In this document: positions 29,732 to 38,841 of the stretch, in pieces
Layout: each line of letters opens with the position of its first letter
Numbering within the stretch: the first letter of the stretch is position 1
Assembly (NCBI GenBank): GCA_019695095.1
Contig: JAIBAQ010000036.1
Span: 1 to 39,917, forward strand
Length of the DNA: 39,917 nucleotides
Direction of reading: 5' to 3'
Origin: Candidatus Hydrogenedentota bacterium
Lineage (GTDB): Bacteria > Hydrogenedentota > Hydrogenedentia > Hydrogenedentales > SLHB01
The notes under the pieces: generated by a model
The model's input: only the letters and a program-made list of their open reading frames with translations
The model's database searches: none
Told to the model about the DNA's origin: nothing
Translations under genes and position numbers: made by a program

Positions 29732-32112
29732 TTCGCGGAGGCCCGTTTCCTTCCTGCAGGCTTGCGAGCACGCTTACGCGATCCGTCGGGTTTTCCGAAT
29801 GCCACCGCGAACGCCTCTCCGACATCCGTCACCAGAATGATCTTGATATCCGCAAGGATTTCCTTGGGAATGTCCTTGAGATCCTTTTCATTCTCCTTGG
29901 GCAGAACAATGGTCCGTATGCCCGCCCGGTGCGCGGCCAGTACCTTCTCCTTTATCCCACCCACGGGCAACACAAGCCCACGCAATGTGATCTCGCCGGT
30001 CATGGCGAGCATCGGCGCGGGCGGAGTCGCTCGCAGCGCGGAAACCATCGAAACGGCCAACGCGACGCCTGCGGAGGGTCCGTCCTTGGGGATGGCGCCT
30101 TCCGGAACGTGAAGATGCAGGTCAAGGTTTCGAAAGAAGAGCGGCGGAATCTCCAGCTCTTTCGCATGGGCACGCAGGTACGTGTAGGCAGCTTGAGCGG
30201 ATTCCTTCATCACGTCGCCCAATTGTCCCGTGAGCATGAGCGTACCCTTGCCCTTCATCGTGCTCGTTTCGATATTCAGAATGTCGCCGCCCGCCCACGT
30301 CCAGGCAAGGCCCACGGCCACACCCGGCATGGGAACCTTATCGGTCCGGATGTCGCTGTACATCTCGGGTCCAAGCAGTTCGACAACCTTTGTGTCGGAT
30401 ATGACGGTGCGACGTGTCCGCCGCTTGGTAACAACCTGATGCGCGACCTTTCGGCAGAGATTAGCCACTTGGCGCTCGAGCTCGCGGACTCCCGCCTCGC
30501 GCGTATACCGCTGAATGACGGTCTTCAAGGCGCCATCGGAGAAGTGCACTTCGCGCTCCGTCAATCCGGTCTCTTTCATCTGCTTCGGCACGAGAAACAG
30601 GCGCGCAATCCGCTCCTTCTCGAATGAGGTGTATCCCGACAACCGGACTACCTCCATACGGTCATGCAGCGGTCCAGGTATCTCGTATTCGCTGTTCGCC
30701 GTCGTGATGAAGAAGACCTCGCTGAGATCGAAATCCACTTCAAGGTAGTGGTCGCTGAACGATGTGTTCTGCTCGGGATCGAGCACTTCCAATAGAGCCG
30801 AAGAGGGATCGCCGCGAAAATCCATGCTCATCTTGTCAATCTCGTCCAGCATGAACACCGGATTTTTCACGCCCACACGTTTCAGGCTTTGCACGATACG
30901 GCCCGGCAACGCGCCAATGTATGTCCTGCGATGACCGCGGATTTCCGCCTCGTCACGCACACCGCCAAGAGATACTCGAATGAACTTTCGGCCCATCGCC
31001 CGCGCTACGGATTTCCCCAGCGAAGTCTTTCCGACACCGGGAGGCCCAACCAAGCATAGGATAGGACCTTTGGTACTCTTGCTCAGTTTACGGACCGCCA
31101 GAAACTCAAGGATGCGCTCTTTAACCTTGACCAGTCCAAAGTGATCTTCGTCAAGCACGCGGCGCGCGGACTTCAAATCCAGCGAATCGCGCGTGCGCTT
31201 TTGCCACGGCATATCCGTCAGCCACTCGATATAGGTGCGGATAATCCCGGCCTCCGGGCTCATTGCAGGCATGCGCTCGAATCGCGTGAGTTCGCGAAGC
31301 GCTTTTTCGCGGACTTCCTCCGGCATCTTCGCGTTCTCAATCAACTCACGAACTTCGCTCGGCTCGTCGCCACCGCCTTCGCCGCGGCCGAGTTCCTGGT
31401 GGATGGCTTTAAGCTGCTCGTGCAGGTAGTACTCGCGCTGGCTACGGTCCATTTGTTCGCGGATGCGCTCGCGAACGCGCTGCTCGATTTCCAGCATCTC
31501 CCCCTCGCGCATAAGAAGCGAGGACAGTTTCTCGAGACGTTCCATCACATCGAATACGTCGAGAAGGCCCTGCCGTTCTTCTACGCGAAGCGGCAAGTAG
31601 GCGCTGATGAGGTCGGATAACGCGTTTGCGTCGGTAATGCCTCGCAACGACGCGACAACTTCCGGCGCGACCCGGCCGCTCTGCTTGACGTACGTCTCGA
31701 ATTGACCGAGCGACGTGCGCATCAGAGCCTCCACGTGCGGCCCTTCAATGACGGATTCCGGTACCCGTTCCACCGTGGCCTCGCACAAGTCCCCGCGATT
31801 ACGCGTGCGCAGGAGCCGGCCTCGGCCCAATCCCTCCACGACCACCTTGATGGTGCCATCGGGCATGCGTAGCGTCTGAAGGATACTCGCCGCCACCCCT
31901 GCGGAGTACAGGTCTTTGAACCCCGGCGAGTCGATCGCGGGATCCCGCTGCGTACACAGAAACAACGGGGAGCCACCCGTCAAACACTCTTCCACAGCGA
32001 CAATCGAGGACTTCCTACCCACGAGCAGCGGCACGACCATGCGCGGAAAGACCACCACATCCTTCAAAGGAAGCAGTGGCAACTTATGGGTCTCGGATTC
32101 CTTGTCTTTCAA
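29728..32112 (-). CDS. lon: ATP-dependent protease La (Lon)
   Basis: 794 residues, the usual length of LonA. An N-terminal LON domain (residues 10-205; LPLLPLKDVVVFPRMVVPL) is followed by the AAA+ module with Walker A GPPGVGKTS (356-364) and Walker B 'PVFMLDEIDKM' (418-428), and the peptidase domain with Ser680 in KDGPSAG and Lys723 in GGIKEK, the catalytic Ser-Lys pair. Lon degrades misfolded and regulatory proteins. The start is TTG, with AAGGG about 9 bases upstream. A terminator between clpX and lon (32162-32192) means lon either has its own promoter in the 49 bases beyond it or depends on read-through. Confidence 0.97.
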   Translation of the reverse strand: MKDKESETHKLPLLPLKDVVVFPRMVVPLLVGRKSSIVAVEECLTGGSPLFLCTQRDPAIDSPGFKDLYSAGVAASILQTLRMPDGTIKVVVEGLGRGRLLRTRNRGDLCEATVERVPESVIEGPHVEALMRTSLGQFETYVKQSGRVAPEVVASLRGITDANALSDLISAYLPLRVEERQGLLDVFDVMERLEKLSSLLMREGEMLEIEQRVRERIREQMDRSQREYYLHEQLKAIHQELGRGEGGGDEPSEVRELIENAKMPEEVREKALRELTRFERMPAMSPEAGIIRTYIEWLTDMPWQKRTRDSLDLKSARRVLDEDHFGLVKVKERILEFLAVRKLSKSTKGPILCLVGPPGVGKTSLGKSVARAMGRKFIRVSLGGVRDEAEIRGHRRTYIGALPGRIVQSLKRVGVKNPVFMLDEIDKMSMDFRGDPSSALLEVLDPEQNTSFSDHYLEVDFDLSEVFFITTANSEYEIPGPLHDRMEVVRLSGYTSFEKERIARLFLVPKQMKETGLTEREVHFSDGALKTVIQRYTREAGVRELERQVANLCRKVAHQVVTKRRTRRTVISDTKVVELLGPEMYSDIRTDKVPMPGVAVGLAWTWAGGDILNIETSTMKGKGTLMLTGQLGDVMKESAQAAYTYLRAHAKELEIPPLFFRNLDLHLHVPEGAIPKDGPSAGVALAVSMVSALRATPPAPMLAMTGEITLRGLVLPVGGIKEKVLAAHRAGIRTIVLPKENEKDLKDIPKEILADIKIILVTDVGEAFAVAFGKPDGSRKRARKPAGRKRASAK

Positions 32113-32161
32113 CGTCTTTTACCCTTCTTCGGGGACCATTCCCCGCGATCGCGCGATAACC

Positions 32162-32192
32162 AAAAAGACCGGAAGGGAAGACTCCCTTCCGG
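32162..32192 (-). terminator. Rho-independent terminator between clpX and lon
   Basis: On the minus strand a perfect 10-base stem (CCGGAAGGGA with TCCCTTCCGG, 32169-32178 against 32183-32192) with a 4-base loop is followed by TCTTTTTGG. It lies about 70 bases after the clpX stop. Confidence 0.8.
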
Positions 32193-32265
32193 CCGCGAAA
32201 CAGACCCTCTTGCGCCGAAACTTGAGGGCGATATCGACTAGTCTTGCGTGAGGCCTTCGCGGGCC

Positions 32266-33543
32266 CTACGCCGAGGCGGTGCGGCCTTGCTCGCCCACTG
32301 CCTTGAATTCCTCATGTTCGTAGACGAGCAGGGGATCTTCCTTGTGCCGGATGACGCCTGCAGTAATAACGCATTCTCGCACATCCTTGCGCGAGGGAAT
32401 GTCAAACATAACGTCGAGCATCACTTCTTCCAGGATGCTGCGCAGACCGCGCGCGCCCGTTTCCTTCTCAAGAGCACTGTCAGCGACCGCTTCGATGGCC
32501 TCATCCTTGAACGAAAGCTTGACGTTCTCCAATTCGAACAGTTTCTGATACTGGCGAATGATCGCATTCTTCGGCTCGACCAGGATGCGAATCAAGTCTT
32601 CCTTGTTGAGCTCGTGTAGCGTTGCCGTGATCGGCAGACGACCTGAGAATTCGGGAATCATGCCGAACTTGATGAGGTCTTCCGGCTCAACCATCTCGAG
32701 AATCTCGCCGACGCTGCGATCCTTTTTCGACTGAATCTCAGCGTTGAAGCCAATCACGGTCTTGCGCGTGCGTTTCTCGATGATACGTTCAAGACCATTG
32801 AAGGCCCCGCCGCAGATGAACAGGATATTGGTCGTGTCGACTTGAATGCACTCCTGCTGCGGGTGCTTACGTCCGCCTTGCGGCGGCACATTGGCAACCG
32901 TGCCTTCAAGGATCTTAAGTAAGGCTTGCTGTACACCCTCACCGGAGACATCGCGCGTGATCGACGGACTGTCGCTCTTGCGGGCGATCTTGTCGATTTC
33001 GTCAATGTAAACGATGCCGGACTCGGCGCGCCCTTGATCAAACTCAGCCGCCTGGAGAAGCTTAAGGATGATATTCTCAACGTCGTCTCCGACGTAACCC
33101 GCCTCGGTGAGGGTGGTGGCGTCGACTACGGCAAACGGCACATCCAACAACTTCGCAAGTGACTGGGCCAGAAGGGTTTTACCGCAACCAGAAGGCCCTA
33201 TAAGCAATACATTGGACTTCTGGATTTCTACGCCGTCGATTTCGCCGCCTGAAGCGATGCGCTTGTAATGATTGTGAACGGCTACGGAGAGAATTCGCTT
33301 GGCCTGTTCTTGACCGACTGCGTACTGGTCGAGGAAAGCCTTGATTTCGGCGGGCTTCGGTACGCGGAGACTTCGCGTAACCCCTTTACGGGCGCGATCT
33401 TCTGCGACTATATCGGCGCAAAGACTGACGCACTCGTCGCATATATTTACGTCTGGCCCTGCTATGAGCTTGCTAACTTCATCGTGGCGCTTGCCACAGA
33501 ACGAACACGTGTGCACATCACCCCGGGTGCGATGAGGAGCCAT
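32266..33543 (-). CDS. clpX: ATP-dependent Clp protease ATP-binding subunit ClpX
   Basis: 425 residues, normal for ClpX. The N-terminal zinc-binding domain has four Cys (13, 16, 35, 38) in [11 protein letters not shown] and 'NICDECV'. The AAA+ module has Walker A GPSGCGKT (116-123), '[14 protein letters not shown]', the sensor 'GRLPI' and the ClpP-contact loop with IGF ('KTVIGFNAE'). ClpX unfolds substrates and feeds them to ClpP. AAGGGAGG lies 5 bases before the ATG, and a strong promoter with a palindrome lies just upstream, so clpX is probably transcribed independently of clpP, which is 225 bases away. Confidence 0.97.
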   Translation of the reverse strand: MAPHRTRGDVHTCSFCGKRHDEVSKLIAGPDVNICDECVSLCADIVAEDRARKGVTRSLRVPKPAEIKAFLDQYAVGQEQAKRILSVAVHNHYKRIASGGEIDGVEIQKSNVLLIGPSGCGKTLLAQSLAKLLDVPFAVVDATTLTEAGYVGDDVENIILKLLQAAEFDQGRAESGIVYIDEIDKIARKSDSPSITRDVSGEGVQQALLKILEGTVANVPPQGGRKHPQQECIQVDTTNILFICGGAFNGLERIIEKRTRKTVIGFNAEIQSKKDRSVGEILEMVEPEDLIKFGMIPEFSGRLPITATLHELNKEDLIRILVEPKNAIIRQYQKLFELENVKLSFKDEAIEAVADSALEKETGARGLRSILEEVMLDVMFDIPSRKDVRECVITAGVIRHKEDPLLVYEHEEFKAVGEQGRTASA

Positions 33544-33566
33544 ACGAACCTCCCTTACAACCTGCC

Positions 33567-33580
33567 AGACATAGATGTCT
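33567..33580. promoter_or_regulatory. Palindrome at the clpX promoter (operator candidate)
   Basis: AGACATAGATGTCT is a perfect 6+2+6 palindrome that overlaps the first two bases of the clpX -10 box and the expected transcription start. This is a position from which a repressor would block transcription. No regulator can be named. Confidence 0.4.
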
Positions 33581-33607
33581 TATAGCAGTTAAGGGCGAAT
33601 TTGTCAA
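33579..33607 (-). promoter_or_regulatory. Sigma70-type promoter for clpX
   Basis: TTGACA (33602-33607) and TATAAG (33579-33584) on the minus strand are separated by 17 bases, a near-perfect consensus, 35 bases before the clpX start codon. Confidence 0.75.
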
Positions 33608-33768
33608 CAGTTTTCTTCACGGCTTCCCTCGCCTACCGTCGGCTATCGTCCCTATTGTGCCTTCAAGATAGGCATTTGCGCAACTCCTTTCCGGAATTGC
33701 TCATACAGAATCAGGTAACACACCCAATCGATCCTCTATTTCACGCGAGGGTTCCCGCGAACAAGGAC

Positions 33769-34386
33769 CTAGCGCTTCAGCACTTCGTCGATCAGACCGT
33801 AGGCTTTGGCCTCATCGGCGCCCATGAAGAAATCACGGTCGCTGTCGCGTCGAATGGCTTCAGAGGTCTGCCCCGTGTGCCGGACAAGGATCTCGTCAAT
33901 CATCTCACCTATGCGCATGATTTCGCGGGCCTGGATGTCAATGTCGGATGCTTGTCCGTGGATTCCACCCATAGGTTGATGAAGCAGGAAGCGCGAATAG
34001 GGCAATGCGAATCGCTTGCCTTTTTCACCGGCACTCATGAGTACGGCGGCCATGCTGGCGGCCTGCCCAAGACAAATCGTTGAAATGTCGGGCTTTATGT
34101 ACTGCATGGTGTCATAAATCGCCAGCCCCGCGGTCACACTGCCCCCCGGAGAGTTGATGTAGAGCTGGACGTCTTTGTCGGGGTCTTCGGCTTCGAGGAA
34201 AAGCAACTGGGCGATGATGTAGTTCGCCACGTAATCGTCTATGGGCATCCCCAGGAATATGATTCGATCGGCAAGGAGTCGCGAGTAGATGTCGTAAGGA
34301 CGTTCTCCGCGGCTCGTCTGCTCGTAAATCGTTACGGCTTGTACGTCCAACGGATTCACAAGCCGGATACCCGGACTAGTGTTCAT
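33769..34386 (-). CDS. clpP: ATP-dependent Clp protease proteolytic subunit ClpP
   Basis: 205 residues from the chosen ATG. The catalytic triad is Ser111 in GQAASMA, His136 in FLLHQPMGG and Asp185 in DSDRDFF, spaced as in Escherichia coli ClpP (Ser97, His122, Asp171). The N-terminal '[26 protein letters not shown]' is typical. Several in-frame ATGs (34386, 34392, 34404) fall within the His-codon tract at the end of tig. 34386 gives a normal length, but no good ribosome binding site decides between them. Overlap with tig (stop at 34376) implies coupled translation. ClpP forms the tetradecameric chamber for ClpX. Confidence 0.95.
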   Translation of the reverse strand: MNTSPGIRLVNPLDVQAVTIYEQTSRGERPYDIYSRLLADRIIFLGMPIDDYVANYIIAQLLFLEAEDPDKDVQLYINSPGGSVTAGLAIYDTMQYIKPDISTICLGQAASMAAVLMSAGEKGKRFALPYSRFLLHQPMGGIHGQASDIDIQAREIMRIGEMIDEILVRHTGQTSEAIRRDSDRDFFMGADEAKAYGLIDEVLKR

Positions 34387-35827
34387 GGTCATGGTGGTGA
34401 TCATGTTCCTGTTCTTCGTCAAGAGCGTCGGCCGGTACTTCCTTGTCGGTAACGACCGCATGCTCCATGATAACGTTCAGGGCCTTATTGCGGTAGATGC
34501 GCGACTCGTACATGCTGCGCCGATCATTTTCGGATGCAAGATAGTGGCTCACGGTATCCGTATCCATGCCCCACTGCGTGGCAAGCGCCTCGGCTTCCTT
34601 CTCGAAATCTTCGTCGGTGACTTCGATGCCCTCGGCCTCGCCTACTTCATTGAGCGCGACCATCTGCTTGATTTCCGTGATGGCCGACTCGCGAGCTTCT
34701 TTCATGAGTTCTTCGGTACGCGACATGATGGCATCCGCGTGTACGCGGTGCGACATCAAGTGCCGGACTTCGCGCTCGAAATGCTCGTGGGCTACGGCTT
34801 CGATGAGCGACTTCGGAATCTCGTAGGTGCTGTTCTTCACGACTTCTTCCAGAGCGCGGCGGCGAGCGATGGACTCGCTCATCTGCTTCGAATTGGTATT
34901 CAGCCGTTCCGCAACCTTCGTCCGCAGGTCGTCAACGTTCTCATATCCCGACAGCTTGGCAAAATCGTCGCTCAATTCGGGAAGAACCTTGCGCTTGACC
35001 TCGCTCACGTTGATGGTGAAATTCGCGGTCTTGCCGCGAAGCTTCTCGCTGGGCGTTTCTTCCGGGAAGGTTACGTCGCACTTCAACTCATCCCCTGCGG
35101 AACTCCCCAGAAGGGCTTTCTCAAATTCGGGGAAGAAGCGCTTCGTGCCCAGAATGTACGGGTAATCCGTGGCCTTGCCGCCCTGGAAGGGCTCCCCGTC
35201 AATCTGCCCCTCAAACGAGATGATTAACTGGTCGCCGTCTGCGGCAACGCCCTCGGCAAGGGTCTCGAACGTCGCGTATCTTTCGCGCAATTCGTTGACG
35301 GCCTCTTCGCAATCACTGTCCTTGACGGTGACAACGGGGCGCTCAACCGCGATACCACGATACTTGCCCAATTCAATCTTCGGCGTAACTTCAAACTTCA
35401 GCGTGAAGGAAAGAGGTACATCATCTTTGCCCTGGCTTTCCTCGATCCCCTCGATATCTGGCGCGCCGATGGGCTTGAGGGACTTGTCGGTCAGAAGCTT
35501 CCGAAACGCCGCGGAGACCAGCTTCTGTTCGACTTCGGACCGGACGGCCTTCGAGAACTTCCGCTCGATGAGCTTGCGCGGGGCGCGTCCCCGGCGGAAA
35601 CCCGGCACTTCGGCGTCGTGTTTGAGTTCGTCGAACAGGGTGTCGGCCTGCTTCTGACGATTCGCGGCAGGGACGACAACCTTGACCTCATAGGCACACT
35701 CGCCTTTGTACTCGACATCAAAGGTGGGATCCTCGACGAACTTAAACTCTTCGTCTCCCGCCTCGGCGTCGGTGGCAACGGGCTTCTCTTCTGTCACGGT
35801 CGCTGCATCTTTTTCTTGGTCGGCCAT
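34376..35827 (-). CDS. tig: Trigger factor (ribosome-associated chaperone and prolyl isomerase)
   Basis: 483 residues (Escherichia coli: 432). The ribosome-binding signature GFRRGRAP is at residues 76-83, an FKBP-type isomerase domain at about 195-278 ('[20 protein letters not shown]'), and a helical C-terminal chaperone domain from about 280. Residues 1-28 form an acidic extension ([15 protein letters not shown]). The last 14 residues are [14 protein letters not shown], with six His, a metal-binding type tail not seen in model trigger factors. The start codon is 22 bases after the 3' end of tRNA-Leu(TAG), with a poor ribosome binding site, so the mRNA probably begins at the tRNA promoter and is released by tRNA processing. 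Confidence 0.95.
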   Translation of the reverse strand: MADQEKDAATVTEEKPVATDAEAGDEEFKFVEDPTFDVEYKGECAYEVKVVVPAANRQKQADTLFDELKHDAEVPGFRRGRAPRKLIERKFSKAVRSEVEQKLVSAAFRKLLTDKSLKPIGAPDIEGIEESQGKDDVPLSFTLKFEVTPKIELGKYRGIAVERPVVTVKDSDCEEAVNELRERYATFETLAEGVAADGDQLIISFEGQIDGEPFQGGKATDYPYILGTKRFFPEFEKALLGSSAGDELKCDVTFPEETPSEKLRGKTANFTINVSEVKRKVLPELSDDFAKLSGYENVDDLRTKVAERLNTNSKQMSESIARRRALEEVVKNSTYEIPKSLIEAVAHEHFEREVRHLMSHRVHADAIMSRTEELMKEARESAITEIKQMVALNEVGEAEGIEVTDEDFEKEAEALATQWGMDTDTVSHYLASENDRRSMYESRIYRNKALNVIMEHAVVTDKEVPADALDEEQEHDHHHDHEH

Positions 35828-35849
35828 GTCTCACATTTCACTTCACAGT

Positions 35850-35934
35850 TGGTGGGCGAGGCGGGAGTTGAACCCGCACATCTTGCGATACTGGATCCTA
35901 AGTCCAGCGCGTCTGCCAATTCCGCCACTCGCCC
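35850..35934 (-). tRNA. tRNA-Leu (anticodon TAG), CCA encoded
   Basis: 85 bases. Acceptor GGGCGAG pairs with CTCGCCC, followed by A and CCA. The anticodon stem CTGGA/TCCAG closes the loop CTTAGGA, giving anticodon TAG (UAG). A long variable arm of class II type (ATCGCAAGAT) is present. T arm GCGGG-TTCAACT-CCCGC. Third of three tRNAs ahead of tig. Confidence 0.93.
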
Positions 35935-36016
35935 AGAGAGTCTGCTGACAAGGATTGGCTCCGCATAGGATCGCCGGAAAGGCTGCTTGAGCGCAAACCG
36001 GAAATGAAACAAGAAC

Positions 36017-36092
36017 TGGTGGGCCGCGAGGGAATCGAACCCACGACCTTGTGATTAAGAGTCACCTGCTCTACCATCTGAGCTAGCGGCCC
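36017..36092 (-). tRNA. tRNA-Lys (anticodon CTT), CCA encoded
   Basis: 76 bases. Acceptor GGGCCGC pairs with GCGGCCC, followed by A and CCA. D arm GCTC...GAGC, T arm GTGGG-TTCGATT-CCC. The anticodon loop CTCTTAA gives CTT. The outermost anticodon-stem pair (27-43) looks like G-A. Confidence 0.92.
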
Positions 36093-36139
36093 ACTACCGC
36101 TGACTTGGGGTGTTACCCCCTCGTCGACGAAAATAAAAA

Positions 36140-36214
<75 letters not shown>

Positions 36215-36230
36215 TCAGCAAGCGGCAGGC

Positions 36231-36259
36231 ATGATAGCATACGGGGATAGGCGTGTCAA
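36231..36259 (-). promoter_or_regulatory. Sigma70-type promoter for the tRNA-Gly/Lys/Leu-tig-clpP unit
   Basis: TTGACA (36254-36259) and TATCAT (36231-36236) on the minus strand with a 17-base spacer, 16 bases from the tRNA-Gly 5' end. It is the only strong promoter visible ahead of tig and clpP. Confidence 0.75.
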
Positions 36260-36390
36260 GAAATGGAGCTCGCTAACAGCACAGGCCCAAGGGACTGTAT
36301 GGTCGCGCCTTAATTCACCCGGCTCGCAACTGTTGGGGAGGTCACTTCATCCCGTCGTCGACACCTTCGCACCTTCGTCACAGACTACGT

Positions 36391-37419
36391 CTAGCCTGCC
36401 GCGTGCAACCGAGGAGAATAGTCGGAAATGGCACGCATCACCGCATTGTGACAACGTCCCGTCCGCTCAAACTCGGTAATGTTCTCCAGTGTTGCCGCGG
36501 CCAAATACGCCAAAGACGCTTGCGAAAGATACCCTTGATGGCTCGTGACGATCACGTTTGAAAAGGACATCAACTTCGGCATCACGTCCTGAAACGTCGT
36601 TGCTGTCGCTCGTTCCACCCCGTGAAACTCATCTTCCTCTTCATACAGGTCCAAGCCCAAATAGCCGATCCGGCCACTCTTGAGCCCCTCCAGAATCGCC
36701 GTCGGACTGAGCAACGCGCCATGAGACGTGTTAACGAGCATCACGCCGTCCTTCATCTCCTTGATGGCTTTGCGCCCGATCATGTGACGGGTGTCGGCGG
36801 TCAACGGACAATGCAACGTTACGATATCGGACTGGGCAAGCAACTCGTCAAACGCGACATAGGCGCCATGGGCCTCGAACAGCAGATTAGGAATGAGGTC
36901 ACAGCCAAGAACATTGCAGCCGAACCCCTCAAACATGCGCGCGACGGCCCTTCCGATGGAGCCGGTCCCAATGATTCCGACCGTCTTCTCGTTGAGGTCA
37001 AACCCTACGAGTCCCTCTTGCGAGGGATTGCCATCCTTCACGCGCTCACACGCGCGCGGAATTCGGCGGCTCAACGCTAAAACGAGGGCGAGGGTGTGCT
37101 CCGCGATAGAATGTGGCGAATACCCCGGTGTCCGCACCACCACGATACCGCCTCCCCACGCCGCCTCCAGATCGACGCGGCTAACTTCGGGAGTACGAAG
37201 CGCCAGGAGCCGTGTGCCGCCGGACACAAGCGTTTGTATGACGCGCGCATCAGCTTCGTCTCCCGCGGAAACGCAGACACATGGAAATCCCTTCGCGATC
37301 GGTGCGGTCTCGGAGTTGAGCGGCGATCGCAGGAAGGTCAGAGCGTGGCCATATCTGCTATTGGCTTCCGAAAAAGGGGCCTCATCGTGAGTACTTGTGC
37401 TGAATACGGCAACGCGCAT
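36391..37419 (-). CDS. D-2-hydroxyacid dehydrogenase, D-lactate dehydrogenase-like, catalytic Arg replaced by His
   Basis: 342 residues, close to D-LDH length (about 330). The NAD-binding motif GTGSIG is at 151-156. The fold signatures 'VVVRTPGYSPHSIAEHTLALVLALSRRI', 'GFDLNEKTVGIIG' and 'TLHCPLTADTRHMIG' are the closest to LdhA-type enzymes. Of the catalytic residues, Glu (about 262, LDLYEEE) and His294 (SHQGYL) are present, but the Arg of 'NTSRGAL' is His233 here (NTSHGAL; the codon is CAT). The Arg normally holds the substrate carboxylate. GGGAG precedes the ATG by 8 bases. It may have altered specificity, low activity, or a regulatory role. Confidence 0.88.
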   Translation of the reverse strand: MRVAVFSTSTHDEAPFSEANSRYGHALTFLRSPLNSETAPIAKGFPCVCVSAGDEADARVIQTLVSGGTRLLALRTPEVSRVDLEAAWGGGIVVVRTPGYSPHSIAEHTLALVLALSRRIPRACERVKDGNPSQEGLVGFDLNEKTVGIIGTGSIGRAVARMFEGFGCNVLGCDLIPNLLFEAHGAYVAFDELLAQSDIVTLHCPLTADTRHMIGRKAIKEMKDGVMLVNTSHGALLSPTAILEGLKSGRIGYLGLDLYEEEDEFHGVERATATTFQDVMPKLMSFSNVIVTSHQGYLSQASLAYLAAATLENITEFERTGRCHNAVMRAISDYSPRLHAAG

Positions 37420-37526
37420 ATGCGTTACTCCCGTTCAATACCCCTGGACAGCGATTTCAAAAGACGGCAGATACCCCACCCCATCTTAGAGGGCGCGCTG
37501 ATGGATGTCCAGCAGGAAAAGGAGCG

Positions 37527-38828
37527 TCAAACCAGGTTCCGCTGCACCATGGTTTCGTACACGCGCTGGAGTGCGACGTCGGTGCTGGCCTCGGACATGG
37601 AGCGGCCTCGCTTCACGAAGGGTTCCATCGCGGCCAACATGGCGTCAAAACGATCGCGAATATGCGCGAGGACGGCGTCGCGGTTGAACTTGGGGCCGCC
37701 AAGTGCTTGCCGGAATTCGAGGTTGGATGCGATCACGCCACCCGCGTTTGCATAGGTATCGGGAATTACGGTGATGCCCCGCTCTTCGAGCGACTTCATC
37801 GCTTCATAGGTCACTGGCATGTTGGCCGCTTCGACGACGGCCTTAGCCTTGACGCTCGCGGCATTGTCTGCATGGATAACGTGGCCGGTTGCAGCGGGAA
37901 TCAGATAGTCACATTTCAATGCAAACAGGGCTGCATTGCTGATGGATTTCGCGCGAAAGCCGTCCACGTGCCCTACCCGGTTGCAGTGTGCGATCAACGC
38001 AGGGATATCCAGGCCCTGCGGCGCATGCACACCCGCAGTCATATCCGTTACGGCAACGATACGCGCGCCAGCATCGTAGAGGAAACGCGCCGCGTGCGAA
38101 CCCACTTTGCCAAAACCCTGGATAGTGATGGTGGTCTGTGCGGGTGAGATACCACGCTTCTCAAGATCCTTCAGAACCGCATAGTACACGCCGTAACCGG
38201 TGGATTCCGCACGCCCTGGCAACCATCCCTCGATGCCATCGGGCTTGCCTGTCACGGAGGCGGGGTCATACGTCTCGTTATAGATACACACCATCTCAGG
38301 ACCGCCCGACCCCATGTCCGGGGCGGGCACGTATTCGTGACTGGCAAACAACGGTCCAAAGTGCCGCGCAAACTCGGTCATGATGTCGGTCTTGGCAATG
38401 CGTTCGAATTCCCGGTAGGCGCCTCGAAAACGCTTGGCCTTCTTCATATCGTTGTAGAGCGCCCGCAGGTCGACGCTGATCCCCGATTTGCCGCCGCCGA
38501 GTTCGATATCGGCCAAGGCCGTCTTCAACGTCATTAGACGCGCCAGTTCTGTGGTTTCCCACAGGTCTACGTCCTTGGCGAGGCGAATTCCGCCTTTGTA
38601 GGGGCCACGCGCGCGGTTGTGCAATACGATTCCGCTAATGATGTTCACTACAGCGCCGAGAATCGGCACCGGCAACCGTTGAATGTGAACGGCGTAAGGC
38701 TTGATGACTTCCTGAATGGCGTGCGTCGAGATACGCATGCGACGCGCGCTTTCCAGCAACAAGCGGGCGGACCGAGTTGGGGGTTCTTTGCTAAGGACAT
38801 AGTCCTCAATATTGTTGCCGATCCGCAT
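37527..38828 (-). CDS. Glutamate/leucine/phenylalanine/valine-type dehydrogenase (Glu dehydrogenase family)
   Basis: 433 residues. The conserved blocks are GPYKGGIR (about 75-82) and ELGGGKSGI (about 109-117, with the catalytic Lys), 'PAPDMGSGGPEM' with the catalytic Asp, a Rossmann motif GFGKVGSHAA (about 236-245), and 'IPDTYANAGGVIASNLE' near the C-terminus. These fit the family of NAD(P)-dependent glutamate dehydrogenases: glutamate + NAD(P)+ + H2O to 2-oxoglutarate + ammonia. The length fits the homohexameric small type. The exact amino acid cannot be told from sequence by eye. A 13-base gap separates it from the preceding gene, and the ribosome binding site is weak. Confidence 0.9.
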   Translation of the reverse strand: MRIGNNIEDYVLSKEPPTRSARLLLESARRMRISTHAIQEVIKPYAVHIQRLPVPILGAVVNIISGIVLHNRARGPYKGGIRLAKDVDLWETTELARLMTLKTALADIELGGGKSGISVDLRALYNDMKKAKRFRGAYREFERIAKTDIMTEFARHFGPLFASHEYVPAPDMGSGGPEMVCIYNETYDPASVTGKPDGIEGWLPGRAESTGYGVYYAVLKDLEKRGISPAQTTITIQGFGKVGSHAARFLYDAGARIVAVTDMTAGVHAPQGLDIPALIAHCNRVGHVDGFRAKSISNAALFALKCDYLIPAATGHVIHADNAASVKAKAVVEAANMPVTYEAMKSLEERGITVIPDTYANAGGVIASNLEFRQALGGPKFNRDAVLAHIRDRFDAMLAAMEPFVKRGRSMSEASTDVALQRVYETMVQRNLV

Positions 38829-38841
38829 CTAAGAGTCCGCT

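Noticed and set aside
34379-35657. Plus-strand frames (282 and 162 codons) opposite tig
   Set aside because: Tig is certain from its GFRRGRAP signature and FKBP domain; the opposite frames have no support.
38829-38840. CTAAGAGTC(C/T)GC found both before the dehydrogenase gene and at the right edge (39906-39917)
   Set aside because: An imperfect 12-base match between only two sites is plausibly chance; no shared function is evident.
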